DNA of 64,000 bases from the NCBI RefSeq assembly GCF_900445235.1, contig NZ_UFSM01000001.1, forward strand, positions 434,001 to 498,000. Direction: 5' to 3'. Under the pieces are notes generated by a model. It had not been told where the DNA came from, searched no databases, and saw nothing but the letters and a program-made list of their open reading frames with translations. Positions 27,116 through 34,674 of the stretch are shown here, in pieces. The DNA comes from Aminobacter aminovorans (GTDB lineage Bacteria > Pseudomonadota > Alphaproteobacteria > Rhizobiales > Rhizobiaceae). Numbering within the stretch: position 1 is the first letter of the stretch; the number at the start of each line of letters is the position of its first letter. Position numbers and translations under genes: made by a program.

Positions 27116-28240
27116 ATGTCTGACATCACCCCCTTCAAGATCACCATTTCCGAGGCCGAGCTGGCCGACCTCAAGGCACGTCTCGCCAACACGCGCCTTG
27201 CCAACGAAATTGCAGGCGCGGGCTGGAGCTACGGCATGGCATCCGGTTTCGTCACCCGTGCGATCGATCGACTGAAGAACGGCTTCGACTGGCGCGCCGA
27301 GGAGGCCGCGATCAACGCCCACCCGCAATTCGTCACCGAGATCGACGGCCAGACGATCCACTTCCTGCATGTGAAGTCGCCTGTTGCCGATGCGGTGCCG
27401 CTGCTCTTGCTGCATGGCTGGCCGAGCTCGTTCGTCGAGTTCCTCGGTGCGATCGGGCCGCTGACTGCGGCGGGATACGATCTCGTCATCCCGTCGCTGC
27501 CCGGCTTCGGTTTCTCCGGCCCGACGCACGAGGCCGGGTGGAATGACGGCCGCATCGCCGGCGCCATGCTCGAGCTGATGTCTCGCCTCGGCTACAAGCA
27601 CTTCGGCGTCCAGGGCGGCGATGCCGGTGCGATCATCGCGCCCGCCATCGGCCGCGCGGCGCCGGACCGTGTCATCGGCGTGCATGTCAATGCGGCGACC
27701 ATGGGCTTCATTCCGCTCGGCCCGATCGAGCCGAGCGAGATCGCCTCGTTCAGCGATGCCGAGAAGAGCCGCCTGCAGCGACTGCAGCAGTTCATGGCCG
27801 AGCGCTTCGGCTTCAACGCGCTGCAGTCGAGCCGGCCGCAGACGCTGGCCTATGGCATTTCAGACTCGCCGGCCGGTCTCATCGCCTGGCTGGGCGACAT
27901 GTTTGCCGGCTTCGGCGACAGCCCTGATGCGGTCGAGCTGGACCGGTTCCTGACCAATGTACTGGTCTACTGGTTCACCGGCACCGCGGCCTCGTCGATC
28001 CGGCTCTATTACGAGAACGCGCATGATCCCGAGGCGTGGTCGCCGAAGCCGAATTCGGGTGTGCCGACGGGCGTTGCCGTCTTCGCCCGCGACGAGGTCG
28101 CCATCCGCCGCTATGGCGAAGACGGCAACACCATCCTGCGCTGGACGGAACTCACCAGCGGCGGCCATTTCGCCGCCATGGAAGTGCCGGAGGTCTGGGC
28201 GGAAGAGGTCGCGGCCTTCTTTGCCGGTCTGCGGAGCTAG
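27116..28240 (+). CDS. Epoxide hydrolase (alpha/beta hydrolase with EHN domain)
   Basis: The 374-residue product has an N-terminal EHN domain (FKITISEAELADLKARLANT and further) and an alpha/beta hydrolase core. LLLHGWPSSFVEF carries the oxyanion-hole HGWP motif near residue 100. GVQGGDAGAIIAPAIG has the nucleophile Asp near residue 168, and SGGHFAAMEVPEVW contributes the catalytic His near residue 351. The enzyme would open epoxides to diols. The ATG at 27116 begins MSDITPFKITI and matches family starts; upstream Met codons only add unrelated residues. It follows the AraC gene on the same strand. Confidence 0.88.
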   Translation: MSDITPFKITISEAELADLKARLANTRLANEIAGAGWSYGMASGFVTRAIDRLKNGFDWRAEEAAINAHPQFVTEIDGQTIHFLHVKSPVADAVPLLLLHGWPSSFVEFLGAIGPLTAAGYDLVIPSLPGFGFSGPTHEAGWNDGRIAGAMLELMSRLGYKHFGVQGGDAGAIIAPAIGRAAPDRVIGVHVNAATMGFIPLGPIEPSEIASFSDAEKSRLQRLQQFMAERFGFNALQSSRPQTLAYGISDSPAGLIAWLGDMFAGFGDSPDAVELDRFLTNVLVYWFTGTAASSIRLYYENAHDPEAWSPKPNSGVPTGVAVFARDEVAIRRYGEDGNTILRWTELTSGGHFAAMEVPEVWAEEVAAFFAGLRS

Positions 28241-28323
28241 GTTGCGTGAGGTGGCGAACAAGACGCCACCTCCACGCTTTCCAACGGTGCGAAGCACCCG
28301 CCAAAATTGCCGGCCTCAGGCAG

Positions 28324-29346
28324 CTACGCAGCCTGGGGCCGGTTCTTCTCGCGCCAGGAGGCGGGGCTCAGCGTGGTGACGCGGCGGAACTCGCGGTTGA
28401 AGTTGGACTTGGTCTGGAAGCCGGCATCGAGCATGGCCGATGTGACCGACATGTCGGTGTCCCTGAGCAGGCGACAAGCCTCCGAAATCCTGACGTCGTT
28501 GATGTATTGCGAGACGTTCTTGCCGGCGAGACGGTTGACGGCACCCGAGATCTGCCGCGCCGGCACGCCCGCGCGGCGGGCCAGCCTGGACAGGGTCAAA
28601 TTGTCGTCGCGGTAGAGCTTCTGCTCGACCAGCAGGCGCTGGACCTGGTCGAGGACCTCGCGGTCCTGTTCTGACGGCGACGGCTCTGGCTGATTGGGCT
28701 GGGTCGACGCGGAAGGATGGGCACGCGAGGCGACGAAGGCGGTCAGGCCGATGAAGAACAGGCCAAGCAGATTGGCGTTGCTGGCGATGACGGCGGCGTT
28801 TGCGCCCTGCCATCTTTCGAAGGCAAGCAGCACGCCGAGGTCGAACAGGGCCGACAGGCAGAGTGCGACGGCGGCTATGACCAGCGCGCGGTGGGCCGCG
28901 ACCGCACTGTCCAGGCGCGCCTCGACCAAAGCGTCGGGGCCGCTGCGCCCGAGGTTCAACACGGCGATCGCATAGCCGACGAACAGCACGACAAGTGCTG
29001 CATCGATGAGGGCAGGCGCATACAAGACGATCGCGGTCATCACCAGAGGCGGCAAGGCGTGAAGCCAACGCAGGCGACCGTCCGCGAAGTCGTCGCGCTG
29101 GAGCAAGGTGCGGAAACTGAACAGCACCAAAGGCGGCAGGCAGCTTGCCAGGATCGGCTGGATATAGCGCGCCGCCTCGACATGATAGCCCCAGCGCAGA
29201 CCGACGACGACCGACTGCACGGCGCAGAGCGCGACAAGGACAAGGAAGGCCGTATTGCCGCCGGTGGTTTCGCGGGCACGCAAAGCGGCGACGAGCAGGA
29301 TGACCAGCAACAGGGCGGCGACGAAGGACAAGGGCACGAAGATCAA
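28324..29346 (-). CDS. Membrane-anchored AraC family regulator
   Basis: The 340-residue product starts with about seven hydrophobic segments (FVPLSFVAALLLVILLVAAL, PPLVMTAIVLYAPALIDAAL, VVAHRALVIAAVALCLSAL-type stretches, and ASNANLLGLFFIGLTAFVAS). It ends in an AraC helix-turn-helix (LTLSRLARRAGVPARQISGA and VTSAMLDAGFQTKSNFNREF). Such proteins probably sense a membrane or periplasmic signal and regulate nearby genes. It is divergent from the alpha/beta hydrolase across about 140 bases, making that gene a plausible target. Length is typical of this subgroup. Confidence 0.83.
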   Translation of the reverse strand: MIFVPLSFVAALLLVILLVAALRARETTGGNTAFLVLVALCAVQSVVVGLRWGYHVEAARYIQPILASCLPPLVLFSFRTLLQRDDFADGRLRWLHALPPLVMTAIVLYAPALIDAALVVLFVGYAIAVLNLGRSGPDALVEARLDSAVAAHRALVIAAVALCLSALFDLGVLLAFERWQGANAAVIASNANLLGLFFIGLTAFVASRAHPSASTQPNQPEPSPSEQDREVLDQVQRLLVEQKLYRDDNLTLSRLARRAGVPARQISGAVNRLAGKNVSQYINDVRISEACRLLRDTDMSVTSAMLDAGFQTKSNFNREFRRVTTLSPASWREKNRPQAA

Positions 29347-29488
29347 GGCTTAACCCACCGGAGGAGATGAAGGCCGATCATGGCCTGCATCGCGATCGAG
29401 CACGACCTGAATCACGATCGAGGACGAAGATGTAGCGCGATTTCGCCATTGCTTGCTCGTCTTCATTCGCAAACAGAGCGAGGTTCCC

Positions 29489-30547
29489 GTGCTCCAGCTA
29501 CTCACCACCATTCCCGCCCTCATCGGCTTCGTGTCCGCCTGCTTCGCTTCGGAAGCGGGCGTCAAAGAGATGTCGGTGCCGCAGTCCGGCCGCGACCTTG
29601 CCGTCACCGTATGGTATCCGGCCGCCCCGGGTGGCAAGCCGACTGTCGTCGGCGACAACAAGGTGTTCAAGGGCGCGCCAGCCAGCGTCGATGCGCCTGT
29701 GGTGCCGGGGCGCCATCCGCTGGTGCTGCTGTCGCATGGTTCGGGCAGCCGCGTGCAGGCGATGGGCTGGCTCGCCACCGAGCTTGCCAAGGCAGGCTTC
29801 GTCGTTGCCGGTCCCAACCATCCGGGCACGACCAGCGGTTTTTCCACCCCGGCCGAAACGCCGAAGCTGTGGCAGCGCACGGGCGATCTGTCGGCCGTCA
29901 TCGACGCGCTGGCCGGGGATCCGGCGTGGAGCAGCGTCATCGATGCCGACAGGATCGGCGTCGTCGGTTTCTCGCTCGGCGGGGCCACGGCCATGGAGCT
30001 TTCGGGCGCGCGCGCCAATCTCGGTGCCTATGCCAGCTATTGCGACAGCTACAAGAAATGGGACTGCGCCTGGTTTGCGAGCGGCACAGGCTACGTCGAT
30101 GACGAGAAGGTGGACGTGGAAAAGCTCGACCTCAGGAGCATCGATCGGGTGCGCTTCGAGCAGTCGAACCTTGATCGCCGCATCAAGACGGCGGTGCTGG
30201 CCGATCCCGGGCTCGCCCAGGCCTATGACGCCGCCAGCCTGAAGCAGATCGCGATCCCGATGCACTTCATCAATCTCGGCGAGGGCGACACCATTCCGCT
30301 GGCCGTGATCTCCGACCGGCTGGCGAAGCTTACACCGAAAGGGACCTACGCCACAGTGGCGGGTGCCACGCATTTCAGCTTCCTGCCGGAGTGCAAGGAG
30401 GGTGCGGCCGAGATGCTCAAGTCGTTTGGCGAGTTCGATCCGATCTGTTCGGACGAGGCGAGCAGGCCGCGCGGCGAACTGCATGCCGCGCTGATCGGGC
30501 TGGTGAAGGATGCGCTGGTGCGCGACCTAATGGTTCCGGAGCAATGA
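29489..30547 (+). CDS. Secreted alpha/beta hydrolase (dienelactone hydrolase/PAF-AH-like)
   Basis: The 352-residue product begins with a signal (MLQLLTTIPALIGFVSACFA) and has the nucleophile elbow GVVGFSLGGATAMELSG near residue 158 and the oxyanion loop VLLSHGSGSRVQAMGWLATE. The late GATHFSFLPECK segment supplies the catalytic His. I used the GTG at 29489, which has a GAGG site, instead of a TTG upstream. It belongs to the 'predicted dienelactone hydrolase' group of periplasmic esterases; no substrate is known. It is divergent from the membrane AraC regulator. Confidence 0.8.
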   Translation: MLQLLTTIPALIGFVSACFASEAGVKEMSVPQSGRDLAVTVWYPAAPGGKPTVVGDNKVFKGAPASVDAPVVPGRHPLVLLSHGSGSRVQAMGWLATELAKAGFVVAGPNHPGTTSGFSTPAETPKLWQRTGDLSAVIDALAGDPAWSSVIDADRIGVVGFSLGGATAMELSGARANLGAYASYCDSYKKWDCAWFASGTGYVDDEKVDVEKLDLRSIDRVRFEQSNLDRRIKTAVLADPGLAQAYDAASLKQIAIPMHFINLGEGDTIPLAVISDRLAKLTPKGTYATVAGATHFSFLPECKEGAAEMLKSFGEFDPICSDEASRPRGELHAALIGLVKDALVRDLMVPEQ

Positions 30548-30583
30548 CCCTGCCCGGCGCCGGCCACCAGCCGGCGCCGTAAC

Positions 30584-31222
30584 CTAGGTATGATGCCTGG
30601 CGTGGGGGCCGAAGGCGGCGAGGAAGATGCGCACGCTTTCGGCGGCGTGGCCGCGGCAGGCCTCGGCGGGCAGGATGGCGGCGTCGCCCAGAAGCATGGC
30701 GTCGTTGACCGGGGCCCCCATCACCAGCCAGTTGAAGAACGATGCCGCGGCCTCGAGATCGTCGGCCTCGATCTGACCCAGCCGGCGATAGCGCTCGAAG
30801 GCGCGCGACAGGCGGATGATCGAGCGCTGCGGCCCAAGCGCATGCAGCGCCCTGCCGAGCTCGGGAAACCGCTCGACCTCGCCAATAACCAGCCGCCGCA
30901 GCTGCATCAGCTTCGGCGTCATGACGATGGTCAGCTGGAGTTCGGCGAATTCCTGGAGGTAGTCGGCGATGGGGCGATCGTCCGACGGCTCTGCAACCTG
31001 CTCCTGATGGACGTCGCCGGCAACGCCGGTCAGCCCCCTGACGACGTCGAGGAACAAAGCCTCCTTGCTGTGGAAATGGGCATAGACCGTCTGTTTCGAG
31101 ACGTCCGCTACCGCGGCGATCTCGTCCATATTGGCACCGAGGAAGCCGTTGCGGAGAAACAGGCCGGCGGCGGCATCGAGGATCGTTTCGCGTGTCCGTT
31201 CCTGGCGTGTTTTCGCAGTCAT
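30584..31222 (-). CDS. TetR family transcriptional regulator
   Basis: The 212-residue product has a classical TetR N-terminus (RETILDAAAGLFLRNGFLGA then MDEIAAVADVSKQTVYAHFH) and a variable ligand domain. It is divergent from the GFA-family gene, and a perfect 15-bp palindrome lies in the 120-base gap, so autoregulation plus control of the GFA/DUF6958 pair is likely. The ligand is unknown. Length is normal. Confidence 0.86.
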   Translation of the reverse strand: MTAKTRQERTRETILDAAAGLFLRNGFLGANMDEIAAVADVSKQTVYAHFHSKEALFLDVVRGLTGVAGDVHQEQVAEPSDDRPIADYLQEFAELQLTIVMTPKLMQLRRLVIGEVERFPELGRALHALGPQRSIIRLSRAFERYRRLGQIEADDLEAAASFFNWLVMGAPVNDAMLLGDAAILPAEACRGHAAESVRIFLAAFGPHARHHT

Positions 31223-31287
31223 CGATGCACTTTCCTATGTCACTGGCCTGTGTCCCTGTCCACTGGCAGGAGGATAGACCGACATCG

Positions 31288-31314
31288 TTGACAGATCAAA
31301 CTGGACGGTCCAGT
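31288..31314 (+). promoter_or_regulatory. TetR-type operator with adjacent -35 box for the GFA gene
   Basis: ACTGGACGGTCCAGT (31300-31314) is a perfect palindrome with 7-base arms around a single G. TTGACA lies at 31288-31293 immediately upstream, and TCTATT follows the palindrome as a poor -10. The layout would let a repressor sit between the promoter elements. The divergent TetR gene is the obvious ligand; binding itself is inferred. Confidence 0.65.
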
Positions 31315-31345
31315 CTATTTTCGAATTGATGGACGAGGTGATGAC

Positions 31346-31900
31346 ATGGCTGACAAGGACATGCGACGGGTCGCCTGCAGGTGCGGACAGGTAGCGTTCG
31401 AGGCGAGCGGCGCGCCGATCGTCGGCGCGATCTGCTATTGCTCCAGCTGCCAGAAGGCGGGCGGGATTTTTGCCGCGCTGCCCGGCGGGGCGCCGGTGCT
31501 CGAAGGTGACGGCGGCACCAACTACACACTCTACCGCAAGGACCGGATTCGCTGCGTGCACGGCGCCGAGCTTTTGCGCGAACACCGGCTGAGCCCAACA
31601 GCACCGACCCGGCGCGTGGTGGCGACATGCTGCAATTCGCCTGTTTTCCTGGAGTTCAAGGGCGGCCACTGGCTGTCGGTCTATCGCGAGCGCATCGACC
31701 CTGCCGATCGTCCGCCTCCCGAGATGCGCACGATGACCGCCGACCGCCGGCCGGGCGTCGAGTTCTCTGACAGCTTGCCGAGCTATGCCAAGCATTCCGG
31801 CCGCTTCATGTGGCGGCTGTTGACGGCCTGGGCGGCGATGGGTTTTCGCGCCCCCAAGGTCGAATACGTAAAGGGAGAGCTCGATGTCCAAGGCGGCTGA
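31346..31900 (+). CDS. GFA (glutathione-dependent formaldehyde-activating) family protein
   Basis: The 184-residue product has the GFA zinc motif CRCGQVAFEASG with AICYCSSCQKAGGIF, typical of the Mss4-like fold. Members are metal-binding proteins sometimes linked to glutathione adducts of formaldehyde, but most have no proven activity. It overlaps the following DUF6958 gene by 17 bases, so both are co-translated under the TetR operator. Later Cys residues in VVATCCNSPVFLEF complete a probable second metal cluster. Confidence 0.82.
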   Translation: MADKDMRRVACRCGQVAFEASGAPIVGAICYCSSCQKAGGIFAALPGGAPVLEGDGGTNYTLYRKDRIRCVHGAELLREHRLSPTAPTRRVVATCCNSPVFLEFKGGHWLSVYRERIDPADRPPPEMRTMTADRRPGVEFSDSLPSYAKHSGRFMWRLLTAWAAMGFRAPKVEYVKGELDVQGG

Positions 31901-32186
31901 GAAGATCGAGATCCGCAACATCGTCTCGCCCAACCATGTCGTGCGCGTCGACAAGGCGAAATACACCGCCATGCGCGACGCGCTGCTTGAGGTGCTGCCG
32001 GCAACGACCCCGGGCCTGACGGTGGCGGAAACAAAGGCGGCGGTTCTGCCAATCCTGTCCGAGGAATTGTTTCCCGGCGGCGACAAGGCCGGCTGGTGGC
32101 TCAAGGCAGCCCAGCTCGACCTCGAAGCGCAAGGCATCATCCAGCGCGAGGCGACCAAACCGCTGAGACTTCACCGGGCGAAGTGA
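31884..32186 (+). CDS. DUF6958 family protein
   Basis: The 100-residue product reads MSKAAEKIEIRNIVSPNHVV at the start and contains LFPGGDKAGWWLKAAQLDLE, a pattern I recognise as DUF6958. The fold resembles a small winged-helix. It is translationally coupled to the GFA gene and convergent with the Clp-N gene. Function is unknown. Confidence 0.7.
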   Translation: MSKAAEKIEIRNIVSPNHVVRVDKAKYTAMRDALLEVLPATTPGLTVAETKAAVLPILSEELFPGGDKAGWWLKAAQLDLEAQGIIQREATKPLRLHRAK

Positions 32187-32198
32187 ACACGTCTCCGC

Positions 32199-32717
32199 TC
32201 AGCGCTGCGTATCGGCCCTGGCGACAGCCTCGGCGGCGGACCTGAGCTGGCCGAGGTCGACGCCCATCGCCCGCAATGCGCGGGCAGCGACGCCGTGCGG
32301 CATGCCGGCAACGATGGCGACGACATGCGCGCCGAGCAGCGGGCCGTGGGCGTTGCGATCTGCCGCCAGCGCCTGCATGACCTCCTGCCCTGAAGCCGAC
32401 GCGTTGAATGCGCCCGGCCGGGTGGCCAGTTGCGCCGGTCCGGTCGAAGCGTCCGATGGCGGACCGACGTCCAGCCCGATGGCGGCAAGGGCGTCGCTAT
32501 ACTGGCGGGCGATGGCATCCTCCAACGCGGCGGGGTTCGCGCCGACGCCCTCGAAGGCCCTTCGCGCCGTGCCGTCGGGCAGGTCGAGCGCCGAAAGCAG
32601 GAAATGCTCCGCACCCGGTTCGCGCTGCTGGTCCCGCAGCGCATGCTGCTCAGCCCCGGTACACAGCGTGCCTATAGTACCCATGTCGTTGAAGCGCGCC
32701 TTGATGCGGCCGAACAT
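32199..32717 (-). CDS. Clp N-terminal-domain protein
   Basis: The 172-residue product resembles two Clp_N repeats without an ATPase: GAEQHALRDQQREPGAEHFLLSAL-like first half (only ALRDQQREPGAEHFLLSALD is needed to recognise it) and ADRNAHGPLLGAHVVAIVAG in the second half. Clp_N domains in ClpA/ClpC bind adaptors and substrates; isolated ones may act as adaptors or stress factors. It follows the HTH gene by nine bases, so both are one operon controlled by the palindromes at 32948-32992. A defined partner is not visible. Confidence 0.72.
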   Translation of the reverse strand: MFGRIKARFNDMGTIGTLCTGAEQHALRDQQREPGAEHFLLSALDLPDGTARRAFEGVGANPAALEDAIARQYSDALAAIGLDVGPPSDASTGPAQLATRPGAFNASASGQEVMQALAADRNAHGPLLGAHVVAIVAGMPHGVAARALRAMGVDLGQLRSAAEAVARADTQR

Positions 32718-32726
32718 TCTTGTCTC

Positions 32727-32945
32727 CTAGCTCTCTGACCCGTCGCCAATGTCGGACAGCCGCTTGTGTGCTGCCTGCTTGCTGACGCCGAGCGCCTGGG
32801 CGATCCGCGCCCATGACCATCCCTGAGCGAGGGCCGACCTTACGGCACGCCGTTCGAGCGTGTCGGCCAGCCGCCGCAAGGCAACCACCGCGGCCAGCGC
32901 TTCGTCTGGATCGTCGGGCAAATGGAGGGCATTCAGGTCAACCAT
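32727..32945 (-). CDS. Small HTH DNA-binding protein, putative autoregulator
   Basis: The 72-residue product has an acidic N-terminus, a helix DEALAAVVALRRLADTLERR, and an HTH, WSWARIAQALGVSKQAAHKR. It is a compact regulator with no effector domain. The ATG at 32945 has no visible ribosome site. A -35 TTGACA and a -10 TAACGT end six bases before it, suggesting a leaderless transcript. Two TGTCAAC palindromes overlap this promoter, so it very probably represses itself and the downstream Clp-N gene. Confidence 0.75.
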   Translation of the reverse strand: MVDLNALHLPDDPDEALAAVVALRRLADTLERRAVRSALAQGWSWARIAQALGVSKQAAHKRLSDIGDGSES

Positions 32946-32947
32946 GT

Positions 32948-32992
32948 GTCAACGTTAGTTGACGTTCTTACGCTTGTCAACAAAGGTTGACA
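32948..32992 (-). promoter_or_regulatory. Two TGTCAAC palindromes in the HTH/Clp-N promoter
   Basis: GTCAAC-GTTA-GTTGAC (32948-32963) and TGTCAAC-AAAG-GTTGACA (32975-32992) are inverted repeats with four-base spacers, centred 28 bases apart. Read on the minus strand, TTGACA, 17 bases, then TAACGT forms a good sigma-70-like promoter inside them. A third GTTGAC half-site follows the start codon directly. They most likely bind the HTH protein. Confidence 0.68.
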
Positions 32993-33054
32993 CCTGCCGC
33001 CAGCGAACAGGGCGAAAGCAGTCTTGCGTATTGACTTTGCAAACCCAATGATAC

Positions 33055-33064
33055 AGACCTGTCT
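33055..33064. promoter_or_regulatory. Candidate TetR autoregulatory dyad
   Basis: AGAC-CT-GTCT lies 26 bases upstream of the TetR ATG at 33090, just after TTGACT at 33031-33036. Its size and position fit a compact TetR operator, but the arms are only four bases. Confidence 0.35.
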
Positions 33065-33089
33065 CACCTCTTCGGTGAAAGGCCGGCAA

Positions 33090-33674
33090 ATGCCCGCACC
33101 CTACGGCAATCGCGAGAAGCGCCAGCACATTCTGGAAACGGCCTACGGGCTGTTCAAGCGCGACGGCTTCCACGCTACTGGCATAGACAGGATCATCGCC
33201 GAGGCTGACGTGGCCAAGATGACGATGTATCGTCATTTTCCCAGCAAGGACGATCTCATCGTCGAAGTGCTCGGCTGGCGGATGGAGCGCTTCGAGCACC
33301 AGCTTGATCAACTCGCCGAGACCGGCGGCACGCCTGAAGCCAAGATCGAGAGGATTTTCGACTGGTATGGACGCTGGTTCCAAAGCCCCGATTTTCACGG
33401 CTGCCTGTTTGCCCATGCTCTGGCGGAATATGGCGACCCCGCCCATACGGTTTTCAGGGCTGCCACAGACCAGAAGGACAGCCTGAAGCGGCGCATCCAC
33501 GCAATTGTCCGCGATGTGTTGGCCGATGAGCGCGCCGGAACTTTGGCGGCGGCACTGCTCATGCTCATCGAAGGCGCAACACTGCTGGCACAGATGGGAC
33601 AAGGTGAAACCGCGATCAGGGATGCCCGCAAGGCGGCGCTGGGCCTTTTCGCCCATTCGACGGCGCCGTCATGA
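33090..33674 (+). CDS. TetR family transcriptional regulator
   Basis: The 194-residue product has the TetR HTH ILETAYGLFKRDGFHATGID followed by IIAEADVAKMTMYRHFPSKD and a ligand-binding C-terminal half. The ATG at 33090 (MPAPYGNREKRQHI) is preferred because the upstream Met adds 22 residues outside the family pattern. Its stop overlaps the EamA ATG (ATGA), so it is coupled to an exporter and probably controls it. Confidence 0.85.
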   Translation: MPAPYGNREKRQHILETAYGLFKRDGFHATGIDRIIAEADVAKMTMYRHFPSKDDLIVEVLGWRMERFEHQLDQLAETGGTPEAKIERIFDWYGRWFQSPDFHGCLFAHALAEYGDPAHTVFRAATDQKDSLKRRIHAIVRDVLADERAGTLAAALLMLIEGATLLAQMGQGETAIRDARKAALGLFAHSTAPS

Positions 33675-34501
33675 GCGCGGCCGTCGTTGGTCTCGCGCTG
33701 TTCGCTGCGATCCTGCATGCAGGCTGGAACGCCTTCCTGCGAACCGGAACTGACAGGCTTTGGACCATCACGGTGATGAGCTTTGCCGGCACTGTTGTCG
33801 CGCTGCCGTTTGCCCTCGCCTATCCGATGCCGGCGTCTCCGGCCTGGCTCTACATCGTGCTCTCGGCCTGCCTTCAGGTTGGCTACAGCGTCGTTCTTGT
33901 CGCCGCCTACAGATATGGCGAACTCGGGCAGGTCTACCCCATCGTCCGAGGCTCGGTGCCGTTGCTGGTGACGCTTGGCGGACAGATGCTCGCCGGCGAG
34001 CGCCTCGGCGTATCGCAAACGCTGGGTGTGTTGCTCGTGGCGACTGGCATCATCAGCCTGTCGTCAGGCGAGGGCAGAGCCGGCGCATCATCGATCCTGC
34101 TGGCCCTGGCGACGGGTGCAATCATCGCCAGCTATGCGACCGTCGATGCCGTCGGCGTGCGCCTTGCCGGCCACTCAGGCGCCTATACAGCCTGGGTGCT
34201 GCTCCTCTATGGCCTGTTGCTGCCCATAACCTTCATGCTGATGCGCGGCAGGCTCGTGGTCGATCTTCGATCCCCGGAAACATGGAAGACACTGGCGGGC
34301 GGGATTGTCGCCCTTGTCGGCTACGCTGCGGTTGTGGCGGCATTCGCGCTCGGGCCAGCCGGCCCGATCACCGCATTGCGCGAGACAAGCGTGGTTTTTG
34401 CGGTCTTGATTGGCTGGCTGTTGCTCGGCGAAAGGCTGACATTGCGGCGCGTCATCGCCTGTGCCGTTGTCGCCGCAGGCGCCATCTGCCTCGGCTATTG
34501 A
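33671..34501 (+). CDS. EamA-family (DMT superfamily) transporter
   Basis: The 276-residue product has about ten hydrophobic helices arranged as two repeats (VVGLALFAAILHAGWNAFLR, LWTITVMSFAGTVVALPFAL, up to RRVIACAVVAAGAICLGY), typical of EamA drug/metabolite transporters. It sits in the inner membrane and likely exports a small metabolite. Its translation is coupled to the TetR gene, implying a self-regulating export unit. Substrate unknown. Confidence 0.83.
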   Translation: MSAAVVGLALFAAILHAGWNAFLRTGTDRLWTITVMSFAGTVVALPFALAYPMPASPAWLYIVLSACLQVGYSVVLVAAYRYGELGQVYPIVRGSVPLLVTLGGQMLAGERLGVSQTLGVLLVATGIISLSSGEGRAGASSILLALATGAIIASYATVDAVGVRLAGHSGAYTAWVLLLYGLLLPITFMLMRGRLVVDLRSPETWKTLAGGIVALVGYAAVVAAFALGPAGPITALRETSVVFAVLIGWLLLGERLTLRRVIACAVVAAGAICLGY

Positions 34502-34674
34502 TCGAAGGACTGCCGTCGCTCGGGCAGTCGACCTTCCGCAACGTCATTATTCTGAAATCTACTTTGAACATTACAGGGAAAGGAATTTTAAAGCTTGCTC
34601 ATATAGCTATTGCAACTATTCGCGCCGGAAACGCGAGGAGAACAAGCTGGGGGGCGAGTTCGTTCGCCGAACAT
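34502..34674. other. AT-rich spacer before the GGDEF-EAL gene
   Basis: About 170 bases between EamA and the GGDEF-EAL gene include a clearly AT-rich block (about 34540-34620), unlike the flanks. It probably holds the promoter and 5' leader. No RNA structure was convincing. Confidence 0.45.
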
